NCBI RefSeq assembly: GCF_042662685.1
Contig: NZ_JBHSYO010000003.1
Coordinates: forward strand, 248,001-312,000
Length of the DNA: 64,000 nucleotides
DNA from: Pseudobowmanella zhangzhouensis
GTDB taxonomy: Bacteria > Pseudomonadota > Gammaproteobacteria > Enterobacterales > Alteromonadaceae
Reading direction: 5' to 3'
Shown here: positions 52,736 to 62,037 of the stretch, piece after piece
How positions within the stretch are numbered: position 1 is the first letter of the stretch
Layout: each line of letters starts with the position of its first letter
Translations under genes and position numbers: made by a program
Notes under the pieces: generated by a model
Database searches by the model: none
Told to the model about the DNA's origin: nothing
The model's input: only the letters and a program-made list of their open reading frames with translations

Positions 52736-53119
52736 CTAACCGAGACGTTCGAAGATTTTCTCGAGTTTTTCTTTCAACGTCGCAGCGGTGAATGGCTTAA
52801 CCACATACCCGTTTACGCCAGCTTGAGCTGCAGCAACGATCTGTTCTTTTTTCGCTTCAGCGGTAACCATCAGTACGGGCAGATGTTTCAGGCGGTCATC
52901 GGCACGAATCGCGCGCAGCAAATCGATACCCTGCATACCTGGCATGTTCCAGTCTGTAATGACAAAGTCAAAGCCGCCCTGTTGTAGCATTGGCAGTGCG
53001 GTACTTCCGTCATCAGCTTCCTGCACATTGGCAAAGCCCAAATCTTTAAGCAGGTTTTTAATGATGCGTCTCATTGTTGAAAAGTCATCAACAACAAGAA
53101 TTTTCATATTCTTATCCAA
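52736..53119 (-). CDS. cheY: Chemotaxis response regulator CheY
   Basis: This 127-residue receiver has phospho-Asp in FVITDWNMPGMQG, the acidic pocket VVDDFSTMR, and switch Thr and Lys (MVTAEAKKEQ; YVVKPFTAATL). The TTG at 53119 with perfect GGAGG 6 bases before it is preferred; an ATG four codons later (53107) has only a weak site. It carries the tumble signal to FliM at the motor. Confidence 0.95.
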   Translation of the reverse strand: MDKNMKILVVDDFSTMRRIIKNLLKDLGFANVQEADDGSTALPMLQQGGFDFVITDWNMPGMQGIDLLRAIRADDRLKHLPVLMVTAEAKKEQIVAAAQAGVNGYVVKPFTAATLKEKLEKIFERLG

Positions 53120-53163
53120 ATTTGGCCTCCAGTCTGGATCTTCGTTTTATTTATTATTGTACG

Positions 53164-53886
53164 TTAATCGACGCGCCAGTTTTGCATTCTGGACTTAAGT
53201 CTATGCATTGCCTGGCTATGGATTTGACTGACCCGTGATTCACTCACGTCGAGTACTTCGCCAATTTCCCGTAAATTTAACTCTTCGTCATAATACAATG
53301 ACAAAACAATGGCTTCGCGCTCAGGCAAAGTAGTAATAGCATGCGCTAGCGCTTTTTGGAATGTACCTTGCAGAATTTCATCAAATGGCTCATCTGAACC
53401 TTTGTCGTTGCTGCTTAATACATCCTCAGTGACACCTAAATCTTCGATACCAATAATACGCCCGGCATTCACTTCACCGAGCATCGAATGATATTCACCC
53501 AGCGTGACACCCATATATTCGGCGACTTCTGCATCGCGGGCATCGCGGCCGGTAATACGTTCTACCTGATTAATTGCTTCGGTAATTGACCGACTATTTT
53601 TATGTACTGAGCGTGGCGTCCAATCACCCTTACGAATTTCATCCAGCATGGCACCACGAATGCGGATCCCGGCAAACGTTTCGAAACTAGCACCTTTGCT
53701 GCCATCAAAATTTTTCGACGCTTCAAGCAAGCCAATCATACCGGCCTGGATCAAATCATCGACCAACACGCTGGCTGGCAAGCGGGCAAGCAGATGATGG
53801 GCAATACGTTTTACCAGCGGTGCATGCTGTTCAACTAATTTGGTTTTATCATCGTGCTGCAAGTAGGCAGCGGCTTTGTTATTCAC
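53164..53886 (-). CDS. fliA: Flagellar sigma factor FliA (sigma-28)
   Basis: This 240-residue sigma-70-family factor has region 2 DLIQAGMIGLLEASKNFDGS, region 3, and region 4 NLREIGEVLDVSESRVSQIHSQA. The start is GTG and overlaps the flhG stop. It drives late flagellar and chemotaxis genes. The order flhF-flhG-fliA-cheY is that of polar flagella systems. Confidence 0.96.
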   Translation of the reverse strand: MNNKAAAYLQHDDKTKLVEQHAPLVKRIAHHLLARLPASVLVDDLIQAGMIGLLEASKNFDGSKGASFETFAGIRIRGAMLDEIRKGDWTPRSVHKNSRSITEAINQVERITGRDARDAEVAEYMGVTLGEYHSMLGEVNAGRIIGIEDLGVTEDVLSSNDKGSDEPFDEILQGTFQKALAHAITTLPEREAIVLSLYYDEELNLREIGEVLDVSESRVSQIHSQAMHRLKSRMQNWRVD

Positions 53887-54755
53887 GCGTTACCTTGTAC
53901 CTGTCTGGCTTGTTGATCCACAAGTTGCTCAAGGAAGAACTCTAAATGCCCGCCCGGTTGTTGCGGGATTGGCCACTGTAAGGCTTTGCCGGCTAACTGG
54001 GTAATGGCCGTCGCCGCTGGCGATGATGGATAGGCCTCCACCAGTGCCTTTTGTTTGCGCACCGCATTACGAATATTTTCGTCATAAGGCACCGTCGCCA
54101 CTAATTCTAGTGCGACATCTAAAAAGCGCCCTGTGACTTTAGATAATTTTGCGAAAAGCTCCTGACCCTCACGCATATTGCGCACCATATTGGCGACAAT
54201 TTTAAAGCGGAATACGCCGTGATCGCGGTTAAGTAACTTAATCAACGCGTAGGCATCGGTCAGAGAGGTCGGTTCATCACATACCACAACCATCACATCT
54301 TGTGCTGCGCGGGAAAAACTCAACACCATGTCTGAAATACCTGCGGCGGTATCAACCAGCAATACGTCAATTTTTTCACGCAGTTCGCTAAACGCCCGAA
54401 TCAGGCCAGCATGTTCAACACGGCTCAACTCGGTCATGGATTGGGTTCCCGAGGTCGCAGGGGCGATTTTGACGCCATACGGGCCTTCTACCAGCACATC
54501 TTCTAGCAGACATTCGCCAGACAACACATGAGACAGATTCTTACCCACGCGCAAGCCCAGCATCACATCGACGTTGGCAAGCCCCAGGTCTGCATCCAGC
54601 ACCATGACTTTCTTGCCCATTTTGGCCATGGCAATCGCGGTATTGAGGGTAATATTGGTCTTACCGACGCCACCTTTACCGCCGGTTACAGCAATTACTT
54701 TGACTAAATTAGTTTGCTGCATTTTTCGTAAACTACTCGCTTGATCTTCAATCAT
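53883..54755 (-). CDS. flhG: FlhG (FleN), flagellar number regulator ATPase
   Basis: This 290-residue MinD-type ATPase has the deviant Walker A TGGKGGVGKTN, DADLGLANVD and DTAAGISD. It limits polar flagella to one or few, working with FlhF. The gene order flhA-flhF-flhG-fliA is conserved in Pseudomonas, Vibrio and Alteromonas. It overlaps flhF by four bases. Confidence 0.93.
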   Translation of the reverse strand: MIEDQASSLRKMQQTNLVKVIAVTGGKGGVGKTNITLNTAIAMAKMGKKVMVLDADLGLANVDVMLGLRVGKNLSHVLSGECLLEDVLVEGPYGVKIAPATSGTQSMTELSRVEHAGLIRAFSELREKIDVLLVDTAAGISDMVLSFSRAAQDVMVVVCDEPTSLTDAYALIKLLNRDHGVFRFKIVANMVRNMREGQELFAKLSKVTGRFLDVALELVATVPYDENIRNAVRKQKALVEAYPSSPAATAITQLAGKALQWPIPQQPGGHLEFFLEQLVDQQARQVQGNA

Positions 54756-56038
54756 ACTGCTATTGATGATGTTCCGTTATTCCGCCCTGCCGCATTGTGT
54801 TTAAACAGCCGCGCGGCATTAGCAACTAACTGCTTGGCATCCGCCAAATGAATGTCTTCAGGTACACGCTGGCCGTCAGTGATAAACGAAACAGGTATCT
54901 GCGCCTCAACCACAGCGCTTAGCGCCTGACCGAGAGAGTAACACTCATCTAATTTTGTTAAAATACAGCCATGCATAGAAATTTCCCTGTATCGTCTCAG
55001 AGTATCCTGCATCACTTCCCGCTGTGCATTGGCCTGTAATAGCAAATACGGTTTTATAGTAGCACAACCACTTTGTTTTAAGGTATCTAACTGATTGATT
55101 AATCTGGCATCTCGCTGAGAAAAGCCAGCGGTATCAATCAAGACCAGACGGCGATTACGGAACTGCACTAAGGCATCCGCCAGCTGTTCTGCATTGGCCG
55201 CTTTTTTTACGCCACAGCCGATAATCTTGGCGTAAGTGGCGAGCTGTTCATAAGCCGCGATTCGGTAGCTATCAATGGTAATCAAGCCGACCTGATCCGC
55301 ACCGTAGCGCTGTGCGAAGCGCGCCGCCATTTTTGCTACCGTAGTTGTTTTGCCGGTGCCGGTTGGCCCCACAAACGCGTAAATACCACCGCGACTGAGT
55401 ATCTCATCTGAACCGGTATGAATACGATTGGCCAACATTTTTAATAAAAATAGCCAGGCCTCACGTTCAGACGTTTGCTCGGAAAGAAAACTGACCAACT
55501 GATCGGCCAGCGACTTATCAAGCCCCATCGCCCCAAGTTGTTCTGCGAAATAGGCATGTAACGGATGCTTATGCCGACGCTGTTGCTCCATCAATCCGCC
55601 CACCTGAAACTGCAGAACATTGCGCAAGCTGGCCAGTTCTTCACGAATATCCTGTAACTCCTGATTAGCCGCCACCGGCTGGGCAGGAGCCGCTGCCATT
55701 GGCGTGTGTGCTTTGGTCTGAGCTGCCACAGGCTTTTTAATCGCTTCAAACGGATTGACTGCATTACGGCTCACTTGCTTTTCCAGTAATTCGCGCAGGC
55801 TGTCAGGGCCGCTATCGCCGATGATTTCGCTAAGACTGGCCGGTTTTTTCTCCGCCATAGGGGCTGACACGGCAGGAGTCGGCTTTTTGACACTGGGTTC
55901 ACGGTCGCAGGCAGCGACAATTTCCACACCCTCATCAATCTTCTTATTGGACATGATGACGGCGTCTCCGCCCAGTTCCTGCTTCACCTTGTTCAATGCA
56001 TCACGCATGTCTTTGCCAACAAAGCGTCTGATTTTCAT
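54752..56038 (-). CDS. flhF: FlhF, SRP-like GTPase for polar flagellum placement
   Basis: This 428-residue protein has a long basic N-terminal region (about 1-150, with the MKIRRFVGKDMRDALNKVKQ start), then NG domains: G1 GPTGTGKTTTV, DTAGFSQRD, and TKLDECYSLGQAL. It recruits the first flagellar parts to the pole. The Pro/Ala stretch near 90-130 is a flexible linker. Confidence 0.94.
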   Translation of the reverse strand: MKIRRFVGKDMRDALNKVKQELGGDAVIMSNKKIDEGVEIVAACDREPSVKKPTPAVSAPMAEKKPASLSEIIGDSGPDSLRELLEKQVSRNAVNPFEAIKKPVAAQTKAHTPMAAAPAQPVAANQELQDIREELASLRNVLQFQVGGLMEQQRRHKHPLHAYFAEQLGAMGLDKSLADQLVSFLSEQTSEREAWLFLLKMLANRIHTGSDEILSRGGIYAFVGPTGTGKTTTVAKMAARFAQRYGADQVGLITIDSYRIAAYEQLATYAKIIGCGVKKAANAEQLADALVQFRNRRLVLIDTAGFSQRDARLINQLDTLKQSGCATIKPYLLLQANAQREVMQDTLRRYREISMHGCILTKLDECYSLGQALSAVVEAQIPVSFITDGQRVPEDIHLADAKQLVANAARLFKHNAAGRNNGTSSIAV

Positions 56039-56053
56039 GGCCGATTACTCCTG

Positions 56054-58153
56054 CTATTTGCCAATTGAGCTGACAATTTTTATTTGTTTATCATCCGGCA
56101 CTTCCTGGTAAGACAGGACGTGGAGTCCGGCAATCGCGTGCTTAACAAAGCGCGATAAGACCGGACGTAACATACCGGAGGTCAGCAATACGGCTGGTTC
56201 GCCTGCTAATTCTTGTTGTTGGTGGGCTTCGCTGAGGCGCTGCTGTAAGCGTTCTGCCAAACCAGGTTCGATACCGGCGCCATCCTGCCCACCTGCTTGC
56301 AGGGACTGGTGCAACATTTGTTCCAACTCTGGCGCCAAAGTAATGACAGGGATTTCCTGCGCGCCCTGGCTGATTTCCTGCGCAATCAGGCGTTTCAAGG
56401 CAATACGCACCGCCGCGACCAACACATCCGGATCCTGGCTCTTCGCGCCGTATTCCGTCAGGGTCTGCACTATGGTGCGAATATCGCGAATCGGTACGTT
56501 TTCATACAGCAGGGTTTGCAACACTTTAACCACAGTGGCAAGCGGCAACACATCCGGCACCAGACCTTCCACCAGCTTAGGATTGCTCTTGGCCAGCATA
56601 TCCAACAGTTGCTGTACTTCTTCGTGGCCGAGTAACTGATAGGCATTGTTGGTAAGTAACTGAATCAAATGCGTAGCGACGACAGTTGCCGCATCCACCA
56701 CGGTATAGCCAAGCGATTGCGCATGCTCACGCTGACTCGGTTTAATCCACACCGCATCTAACCCAAATGCCGGATCTTTGGTGGGTGTGCCGCTCAGTTT
56801 GCCAAATACCTGACCGGGGTTAATCGCCATTTCACAATCATGGGCGATTTCGGCTTCGCCAATGATCACCCCCATCATGGAGATAGTGTAGCTGTTGGGA
56901 TTCAGATCCAAATTGTCACGGATGTGTACCGGCGGCACCAAAAAGCCCAGTTCCTGAGACAGTTTTTTGCGCACGCCTTTGATACGGGTCAGCAATTCGC
57001 CACCCTGAGACTTGTCCACCAGAGGAATCAAACGGTAACCCACTTCCAGACCAATAATGTCAACCTGCTGCACGTCATCCCATGACAACTCTTTGACTTC
57101 ATTGCTGGGCAGATTACTCTCCACCAACTCACCCTCTTTGCTGGCGGGCTTGTTGGCATCCTGTACCTGTTTGTGACGGAAATACGCCATGCCACCTACC
57201 AGTGCGGCAAAGCCCAAAAACGCCAGATGCGGCATGCCCGGGACAATACCCATCACGAATAAAATAATCGAGGTGATAATCAGCGCCTGCTGATTGCCTA
57301 ACTGACGTTTTACTTCTGTGCCAATTTCGCGGTTATCGTTTTCACGAGTCACGATAATCGCCGTCGCTACGGACAGCAGCAAAGATGGGATTTGCGCCAC
57401 CAGACCATCACCTATGGTCAAAATGGTATAAATGCGGATCGCATCAGAAAACAGCAAATCATGCTGAATCATACCGATGAACAAGCCGCCAACGATATTG
57501 ATCAGCATGATCCACAGACCCGCCACTGCGTCGCCTTTAACAAACTTTGACGCACCATCCATGGAGCCGTAGAAATCCGCTTCGGCCGTAATTTCTGCCC
57601 GGCGTTTACGTGCTTCATCCTGATCGATAAAGCCGGCATTGAGGTCTGCATCGATAGCCATCTGCTTACCCGGCATGGCATCCAATGTAAAGCGAGCACT
57701 AACTTCAGAGATACGACCGGCACCCGCCGTGACTACTTTGAAGTTGATGATCAGCAAGATGGCGAACACCACAATACCAACTGCATAGTTACCGCCGATA
57801 ACCACTTCACCGAATGCCTGAATGACTTTACCGGCGGCATCGCCGCCCTCATGCCCTTCCAGCAAGACCACCCGCGTTGAGGCGACGTTTAGTGCGAGGC
57901 GTAATACCGTCGCAATCAACAGAATTAATGGGAACGAGCCGAACTGTACTGGCTTATCGGTGAAGACCACCACCAGAATGACCACCAGCGACAGGGCGAT
58001 ATTGAAACTGAACAAAATATCCAGCAGCACCGCGGGCATTGGCAAAATCACCATGCCCATAATCGCCAGCAACATCACTGGCGTACCTAACCCTGAGGTA
58101 AATTTCTTTATTTGCTGCTTGTCAACTTGCTGAAAATAACGAGTGAGCTCCAT
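56054..58153 (-). CDS. flhA: Flagellar export gate protein FlhA
   Basis: This 699-residue protein has eight N-terminal helices and the FHIPEP-family signature (RISEVSARFTLDAMPGKQMA), with a large cytoplasmic C-terminal domain that docks chaperones. A close sigma-54 promoter match sits 40-56 bases upstream. The start at 58153 is single and clear. FlhA forms a nonamer ring under the export gate. Confidence 0.97.
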   Translation of the reverse strand: MELTRYFQQVDKQQIKKFTSGLGTPVMLLAIMGMVILPMPAVLLDILFSFNIALSLVVILVVVFTDKPVQFGSFPLILLIATVLRLALNVASTRVVLLEGHEGGDAAGKVIQAFGEVVIGGNYAVGIVVFAILLIINFKVVTAGAGRISEVSARFTLDAMPGKQMAIDADLNAGFIDQDEARKRRAEITAEADFYGSMDGASKFVKGDAVAGLWIMLINIVGGLFIGMIQHDLLFSDAIRIYTILTIGDGLVAQIPSLLLSVATAIIVTRENDNREIGTEVKRQLGNQQALIITSIILFVMGIVPGMPHLAFLGFAALVGGMAYFRHKQVQDANKPASKEGELVESNLPSNEVKELSWDDVQQVDIIGLEVGYRLIPLVDKSQGGELLTRIKGVRKKLSQELGFLVPPVHIRDNLDLNPNSYTISMMGVIIGEAEIAHDCEMAINPGQVFGKLSGTPTKDPAFGLDAVWIKPSQREHAQSLGYTVVDAATVVATHLIQLLTNNAYQLLGHEEVQQLLDMLAKSNPKLVEGLVPDVLPLATVVKVLQTLLYENVPIRDIRTIVQTLTEYGAKSQDPDVLVAAVRIALKRLIAQEISQGAQEIPVITLAPELEQMLHQSLQAGGQDGAGIEPGLAERLQQRLSEAHQQQELAGEPAVLLTSGMLRPVLSRFVKHAIAGLHVLSYQEVPDDKQIKIVSSIGK

Positions 58154-58192
58154 AAACCACGAGCATCTGAAAATTGACGGTAATCGCTCGGT

Positions 58193-58209
58193 TGCAACTA
58201 CCTTGCCAA
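58193..58209 (-). promoter_or_regulatory. Putative sigma-54 promoter of flhA
   Basis: On the minus strand TTGGCAAGGTAGTTGCA matches the -24/-12 consensus at 16 of 17 positions (GG and GC correctly spaced). It lies about 40 bases before the flhA start, in the 90-base gap after flhB. Confidence 0.8.
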
Positions 58210-58243
58210 TAATCAGCTAAAATCCAAAACGTTATCTGAGCGG

Positions 58244-59374
58244 CTAAAATCTGAACTCTGGTGGAATGGGCAGGTTTTGATTGAGTGGTTTGGGTCGCTT
58301 AGCCTTACCACGGCGCCAAGCTTTGAGCTGGTAAACATAGGCCAGTAGCTGCGCCACGGCCATAAACAACTGCTCCGGAATTTCGTGATCCGCTTCGGTC
58401 GAATAATAAATTGCCCGGGCCAGCAAAGGTGACGCGACTAAAGGAATATCATGGGCTGCGGCGATTTTTCGGATATGCATCGCCAGTTCATCCGCACCTT
58501 TGGCCACCACGACAGGCGCGCGATTACCACTTTGGTCATACACCAGTGCAACAGAATAGTGGGTCGGGTTGGTAACCACCACATCGGCCTTGGGCACCGC
58601 CTGCATCATACGTTTGGCTGCGGCCTGATATTGCAAGCGACGGATCCGCCCTTTGATTTGTGGATCACCTTCGGCGTTTTTACGTTCGTCTTTGACCTCT
58701 TGTTTGGTCATTTTCATTTGTTGGTCGTGTTTGTGCTTACTCCACGGCACATCGAAGATAGCAATGGGGATCATGGCACAACAGATGATCAGGAACATCC
58801 AGCCAACCAATTCGACCGAATGCACCAGATTGCGTGGATACATTTCCAAATCCAGATGGAGTACTTCATCCTGAAATAAGCGCAGCGCCAGGTAAGCCGA
58901 CACGGCCACGACAATGAATTTGGCCGCGGCTTTAATCAGTTCCACCGCCCCATTGGGACCGAACATACGTTTCAGACCTTTGAGTGGATTGAGCTTTGAA
59001 AAGTCTGGTTTGGCGGTTTTCCAGGTAAAGTTGTAACCACCCAGAGCGATATTGCCGTATACCCCCGCGATCACCACAATCACCATATAAAATGCCATTG
59101 GGATGACCAATTCACCTAATACCGAGGGCAAAATCTGAAACGCGTGCGCCATATCCCAGGTTTCCTCGCGGGACAGGTTAAACGCACGCTGAAAAATCCT
59201 GAACAAGGCTTCCGCCATACCGCGCCCAACCAGCAATAGCGCCGCGGCACTGGCAATCAGCACTAATGTGGTGGACAACTCACGGGATCGCGCAATCTGG
59301 CCCTTCTCGAGGGCCTTCGATTTCTTTTTCTCCGTGGGGTCTTCTGTGCGTTCCTGCGCATCATCCGCTGCCAT
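58244..59374 (-). CDS. flhB: Flagellar export switch protein FlhB
   Basis: This 376-residue protein has four N-terminal helices and a cytoplasmic domain with the autocleavage motif VVTNPTHYSVAL. After cleavage it switches from rod/hook to filament export. A basic linker (KHDQQMKMTKQEVKDE) precedes the switch. It follows fliR by 9 bases. Confidence 0.96.
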   Translation of the reverse strand: MAADDAQERTEDPTEKKKSKALEKGQIARSRELSTTLVLIASAAALLLVGRGMAEALFRIFQRAFNLSREETWDMAHAFQILPSVLGELVIPMAFYMVIVVIAGVYGNIALGGYNFTWKTAKPDFSKLNPLKGLKRMFGPNGAVELIKAAAKFIVVAVSAYLALRLFQDEVLHLDLEMYPRNLVHSVELVGWMFLIICCAMIPIAIFDVPWSKHKHDQQMKMTKQEVKDERKNAEGDPQIKGRIRRLQYQAAAKRMMQAVPKADVVVTNPTHYSVALVYDQSGNRAPVVVAKGADELAMHIRKIAAAHDIPLVASPLLARAIYYSTEADHEIPEQLFMAVAQLLAYVYQLKAWRRGKAKRPKPLNQNLPIPPEFRF

Positions 59375-59383
59375 TCGCGCCTC

Positions 59384-60163
59384 CTACCTGCAAACCTGCA
59401 GCATTGAACAGATCAATTGCTGCGCTTCGAGCCAGTCATGCTCGAAGTGAATGGCAAAGTTATCCATGGTGATCCACACCACGATCAGACCAATAATCTG
59501 CGCGATGGCGAAACCCAAGGTAAAGATATTCAGCTGCGGCGCTGCTTTGGTCATCACACCAAACGACAGGTTAATGATCAGTAAAGAGACAATCGGCGCC
59601 AACGATAAGGTCAGTGCGGCAATAAACATGAAACTGCCCCAATGGGCCAGCGCCTGAAAATTACTGATGGCAAACAAACCCTGCCCTACTGGCAGTGCCT
59701 CAAAACTCAATACAATCATCTGAATCATGGCCAGATGACCGTCCATTACCCAAAACAACAAGGTGGCGAGGATTAAATAAAACTGACCTACCGCAGGCAC
59801 GTTAATTCCGTTAACCGGATCGACGATAGACGCAAAGCCCAAGCCGGTCTGCATCGCCACCACCTGGCCTGCCAGCACAAAGGTATTGAGTAACATCATG
59901 GTGACGAATCCCGCAGCCAGGCCTATCAGCAATTGCTGAATCATCAGAACCCAGGTGCCTGGCGACACCAAATCATCGACGGGGACAGGTTGTATCAGTG
60001 GCATCACCAGCACAGATAAAAACAACGTCAGTAACGCCCGTACCGGAGGAGGAATAGACTTAGCGCTAAAACCGACCATGGCGGCAAATAACCCCGACAC
60101 CCGCATAAACGGCAGCAACATATCGGCCATGGCCTGAATAATCGTGCTGGACAACACTTCCAC
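59384..60163 (-). CDS. fliR: Flagellar export apparatus protein FliR
   Basis: This 259-residue protein has six membrane helices and GFASIVDPVNGINVPAVGQF, typical of FliR. It forms the export pore with FliP and FliQ. The gene lies 3 bases after fliQ. Confidence 0.94.
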   Translation of the reverse strand: MEVLSSTIIQAMADMLLPFMRVSGLFAAMVGFSAKSIPPPVRALLTLFLSVLVMPLIQPVPVDDLVSPGTWVLMIQQLLIGLAAGFVTMMLLNTFVLAGQVVAMQTGLGFASIVDPVNGINVPAVGQFYLILATLLFWVMDGHLAMIQMIVLSFEALPVGQGLFAISNFQALAHWGSFMFIAALTLSLAPIVSLLIINLSFGVMTKAAPQLNIFTLGFAIAQIIGLIVVWITMDNFAIHFEHDWLEAQQLICSMLQVCR

Positions 60164-60166
60164 GGA

Positions 60167-60436
60167 TTACCCCACCACCTGCGGGATCATATCCACCATA
60201 TGAAAGGTGAAATCCATTAATTTACCTACCAGCCAGTGCCCACCCCAACTGAGTGCCAGTAAGGTAACAATCAGACGTGGTAAGAAGTTGATGGTTTGTT
60301 CGTTAATTGAAGTCGCGGCCTGAAACACCGACACAATCAGACCGACAAACAGACTGGGTAAAATAATCGCCGAAACCAGCAAGATCACCATGCCCAGCGC
60401 ATCACGTAATATATCGACAAATAATTCCGGAGACAT
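60167..60436 (-). CDS. fliQ: Flagellar export apparatus protein FliQ
   Basis: This 89-residue two-helix protein (MVILLVSAIILPSLFVGLIV and LPRLIVTLLALSWGGHWLV) matches FliQ size and pattern, with SVFQAATSINEQT between the helices. Confidence 0.94.
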   Translation of the reverse strand: MSPELFVDILRDALGMVILLVSAIILPSLFVGLIVSVFQAATSINEQTINFLPRLIVTLLALSWGGHWLVGKLMDFTFHMVDMIPQVVG

Positions 60437-60445
60437 ACGTTTCCC

Positions 60446-61207
60446 CTACAATCCGTAACTCTTGGCCAACGTACCGAAGATCAGATTCCAGCCGTCAACC
60501 ATCACAAACAGCATGAGTTTAAATGGAAGGGACACAATCATGGGTGACAACATCATCATACCCATGGCCATCAGCACCGAGGCCACCACCAGATCCAAAA
60601 TCAGAAATGGGATAAACAACATAAAGCCGATTTGAAACGCGGTTTTCAGCTCGCTGGTCACAAAGGCAGGAATAAGTACTGTCATGGGCACTTCGGAAGG
60701 ATCCTGAAACTGCCCGGTCATGCCGCCAATTTCCACGAACGTTTCCAAATCTTTCACCCGGGTTTGCGACAGCATAAATTCGCGTAATGGCGCTTTGGCC
60801 AGTTCAAACGCCTGCAGTGAGGTCACCTGCTCTTCCAGATAAGGTTGCAGCGCCTGCTGATTGATCCTTTCAAACACCGGCGCCATGATAAATAAGCTCA
60901 GGAACAGGCTCACACCAATCAAAATCTGGTTCGACGGAGACTGCTGTAAACCAATCGCCTGACGCAAAATCGATAACACCACGATAATCCGCGTGAAAGA
61001 TGTCATCATCAGGATAAAGGCTGGCAACAGGCTTAGCGCCGTCATGATTGCCAGCACTTGCAGCGTCATGGAGTAATCTTGTGAGCCATCCGGATTGGTC
61101 GTGACCGTCACGGCGGTCAAGCCTTGGTCAGCACTAACCAAACCCGGTAACAGCAAAAGTAATAGTGTCAGCGAGACTTTTAATGAGGCTGTTAATAATT
61201 TAGTCAT
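60446..61207 (-). CDS. fliP: Flagellar export apparatus protein FliP
   Basis: This 253-residue protein has a cleavable signal (ending LVSA-DQG) and four helices, including FTRIIVVLSILRQAIG and GMMMLSPMIVSLPFKL. FliP makes the core of the export gate with FliQ and FliR. The start overlaps the fliO stop by 8 bases. Confidence 0.95.
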   Translation of the reverse strand: MTKLLTASLKVSLTLLLLLLPGLVSADQGLTAVTVTTNPDGSQDYSMTLQVLAIMTALSLLPAFILMMTSFTRIIVVLSILRQAIGLQQSPSNQILIGVSLFLSLFIMAPVFERINQQALQPYLEEQVTSLQAFELAKAPLREFMLSQTRVKDLETFVEIGGMTGQFQDPSEVPMTVLIPAFVTSELKTAFQIGFMLFIPFLILDLVVASVLMAMGMMMLSPMIVSLPFKLMLFVMVDGWNLIFGTLAKSYGL

Positions 61208-61640
61208 GCTCGGCCTCCTTGCGTTGCTGCAGCATTTGCGCGAGGCGGGATTTAAATTTATCGCCGCTTTGTTCGGACTCCAGCGGCGTAGTCAGTTTCG
61301 ACAAATGACTGATGGACTGGGGCGTGATGCCCAGCAGATGTTGTTCATCCCCAACCTGTATCACCATCAAACGTTCACGATTACCTAACATCATGGATGC
61401 AACCGGTTTTAATTGCTGATTACCGGCGTGCGTGACATTGATTTTTTTCAGCACAAACCCGAGTGCAAACACCAGTGCCACAACCAGGAATAAAGATAGG
61501 AAAATTGACGCTATGGTACCGACGCTGGTGTCAGATGTTTGACTAAAGGCTATCGGAGAAAAACAAAGGAGCCCGGCCAGAATTGGCCAGGCTATTGATT
61601 TAACGAAGTTTTTTGATTCTTTCGATTTGGCTAATAACAT
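61200..61640 (-). CDS. fliO: Flagellar export assembly protein FliO
   Basis: This 146-residue protein has an N-terminal signal-like helix, a periplasmic stub (SQTSDTSVG), a membrane helix (residues about 48-68, FLSLFLVVALVFALGFVLKK) and a cytoplasmic domain (MLGNRERLMVIQVGDEQHLL). It helps FliP assemble. The ATG at 61640 lies 41 bases inside fliN, with no strong ribosome site; a later start is possible. Confidence 0.88.
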   Translation of the reverse strand: MLLAKSKESKNFVKSIAWPILAGLLCFSPIAFSQTSDTSVGTIASIFLSLFLVVALVFALGFVLKKINVTHAGNQQLKPVASMMLGNRERLMVIQVGDEQHLLGITPQSISHLSKLTTPLESEQSGDKFKSRLAQMLQQRKEAEHD

Positions 61641-62004
61641 CTGTTAAACGTATACCGAATTTGTCGTTGACTACCACTACTTCTCCATGAGCAATCAACG
61701 TGCCATTTACTAATACGTCTAACGGTTCGCCCGCTACGCGATCCAATTCAACCACTGAACCCTGATTTAACTGCAGTAAATTACGGATACTGATATTGGT
61801 GCGCCCCACTTCCATAGAAATGGTCACCGGGATATCTAAAATAGTATCCAGTTTACGCTTTTGACTGGCGGTAATTTCTGCCGGCTCTTCCAGTTCATCT
61901 AATTCGGCAACCTGAACACCCTCAGCTTCGTTTGCTTCAGCTTCTGCCTGTTCAGCCATTGCGGCTGCCCAGTCGTCCATTGCGTCATCGTTTTCGTTAC
62001 TCAT
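61600..62004 (-). CDS. fliN: Flagellar motor switch protein FliN
   Basis: This 134-residue protein has an acidic N-terminal extension (residues 1-50) and the SpoA domain with VTISMEVGRTNISIRNLL, GSVVELDRVAGEPLDVLVNG and FGIRLTDVIS. FliN with FliM and FliG forms the rotor switch. It lies 33 bases downstream of fliM. Confidence 0.96.
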   Translation of the reverse strand: MSNENDDAMDDWAAAMAEQAEAEANEAEGVQVAELDELEEPAEITASQKRKLDTILDIPVTISMEVGRTNISIRNLLQLNQGSVVELDRVAGEPLDVLVNGTLIAHGEVVVVNDKFGIRLTDVISQIERIKKLR

Positions 62005-62037
62005 TTCAGTACCCCATTACAATCAGGCGCGCGCCTG

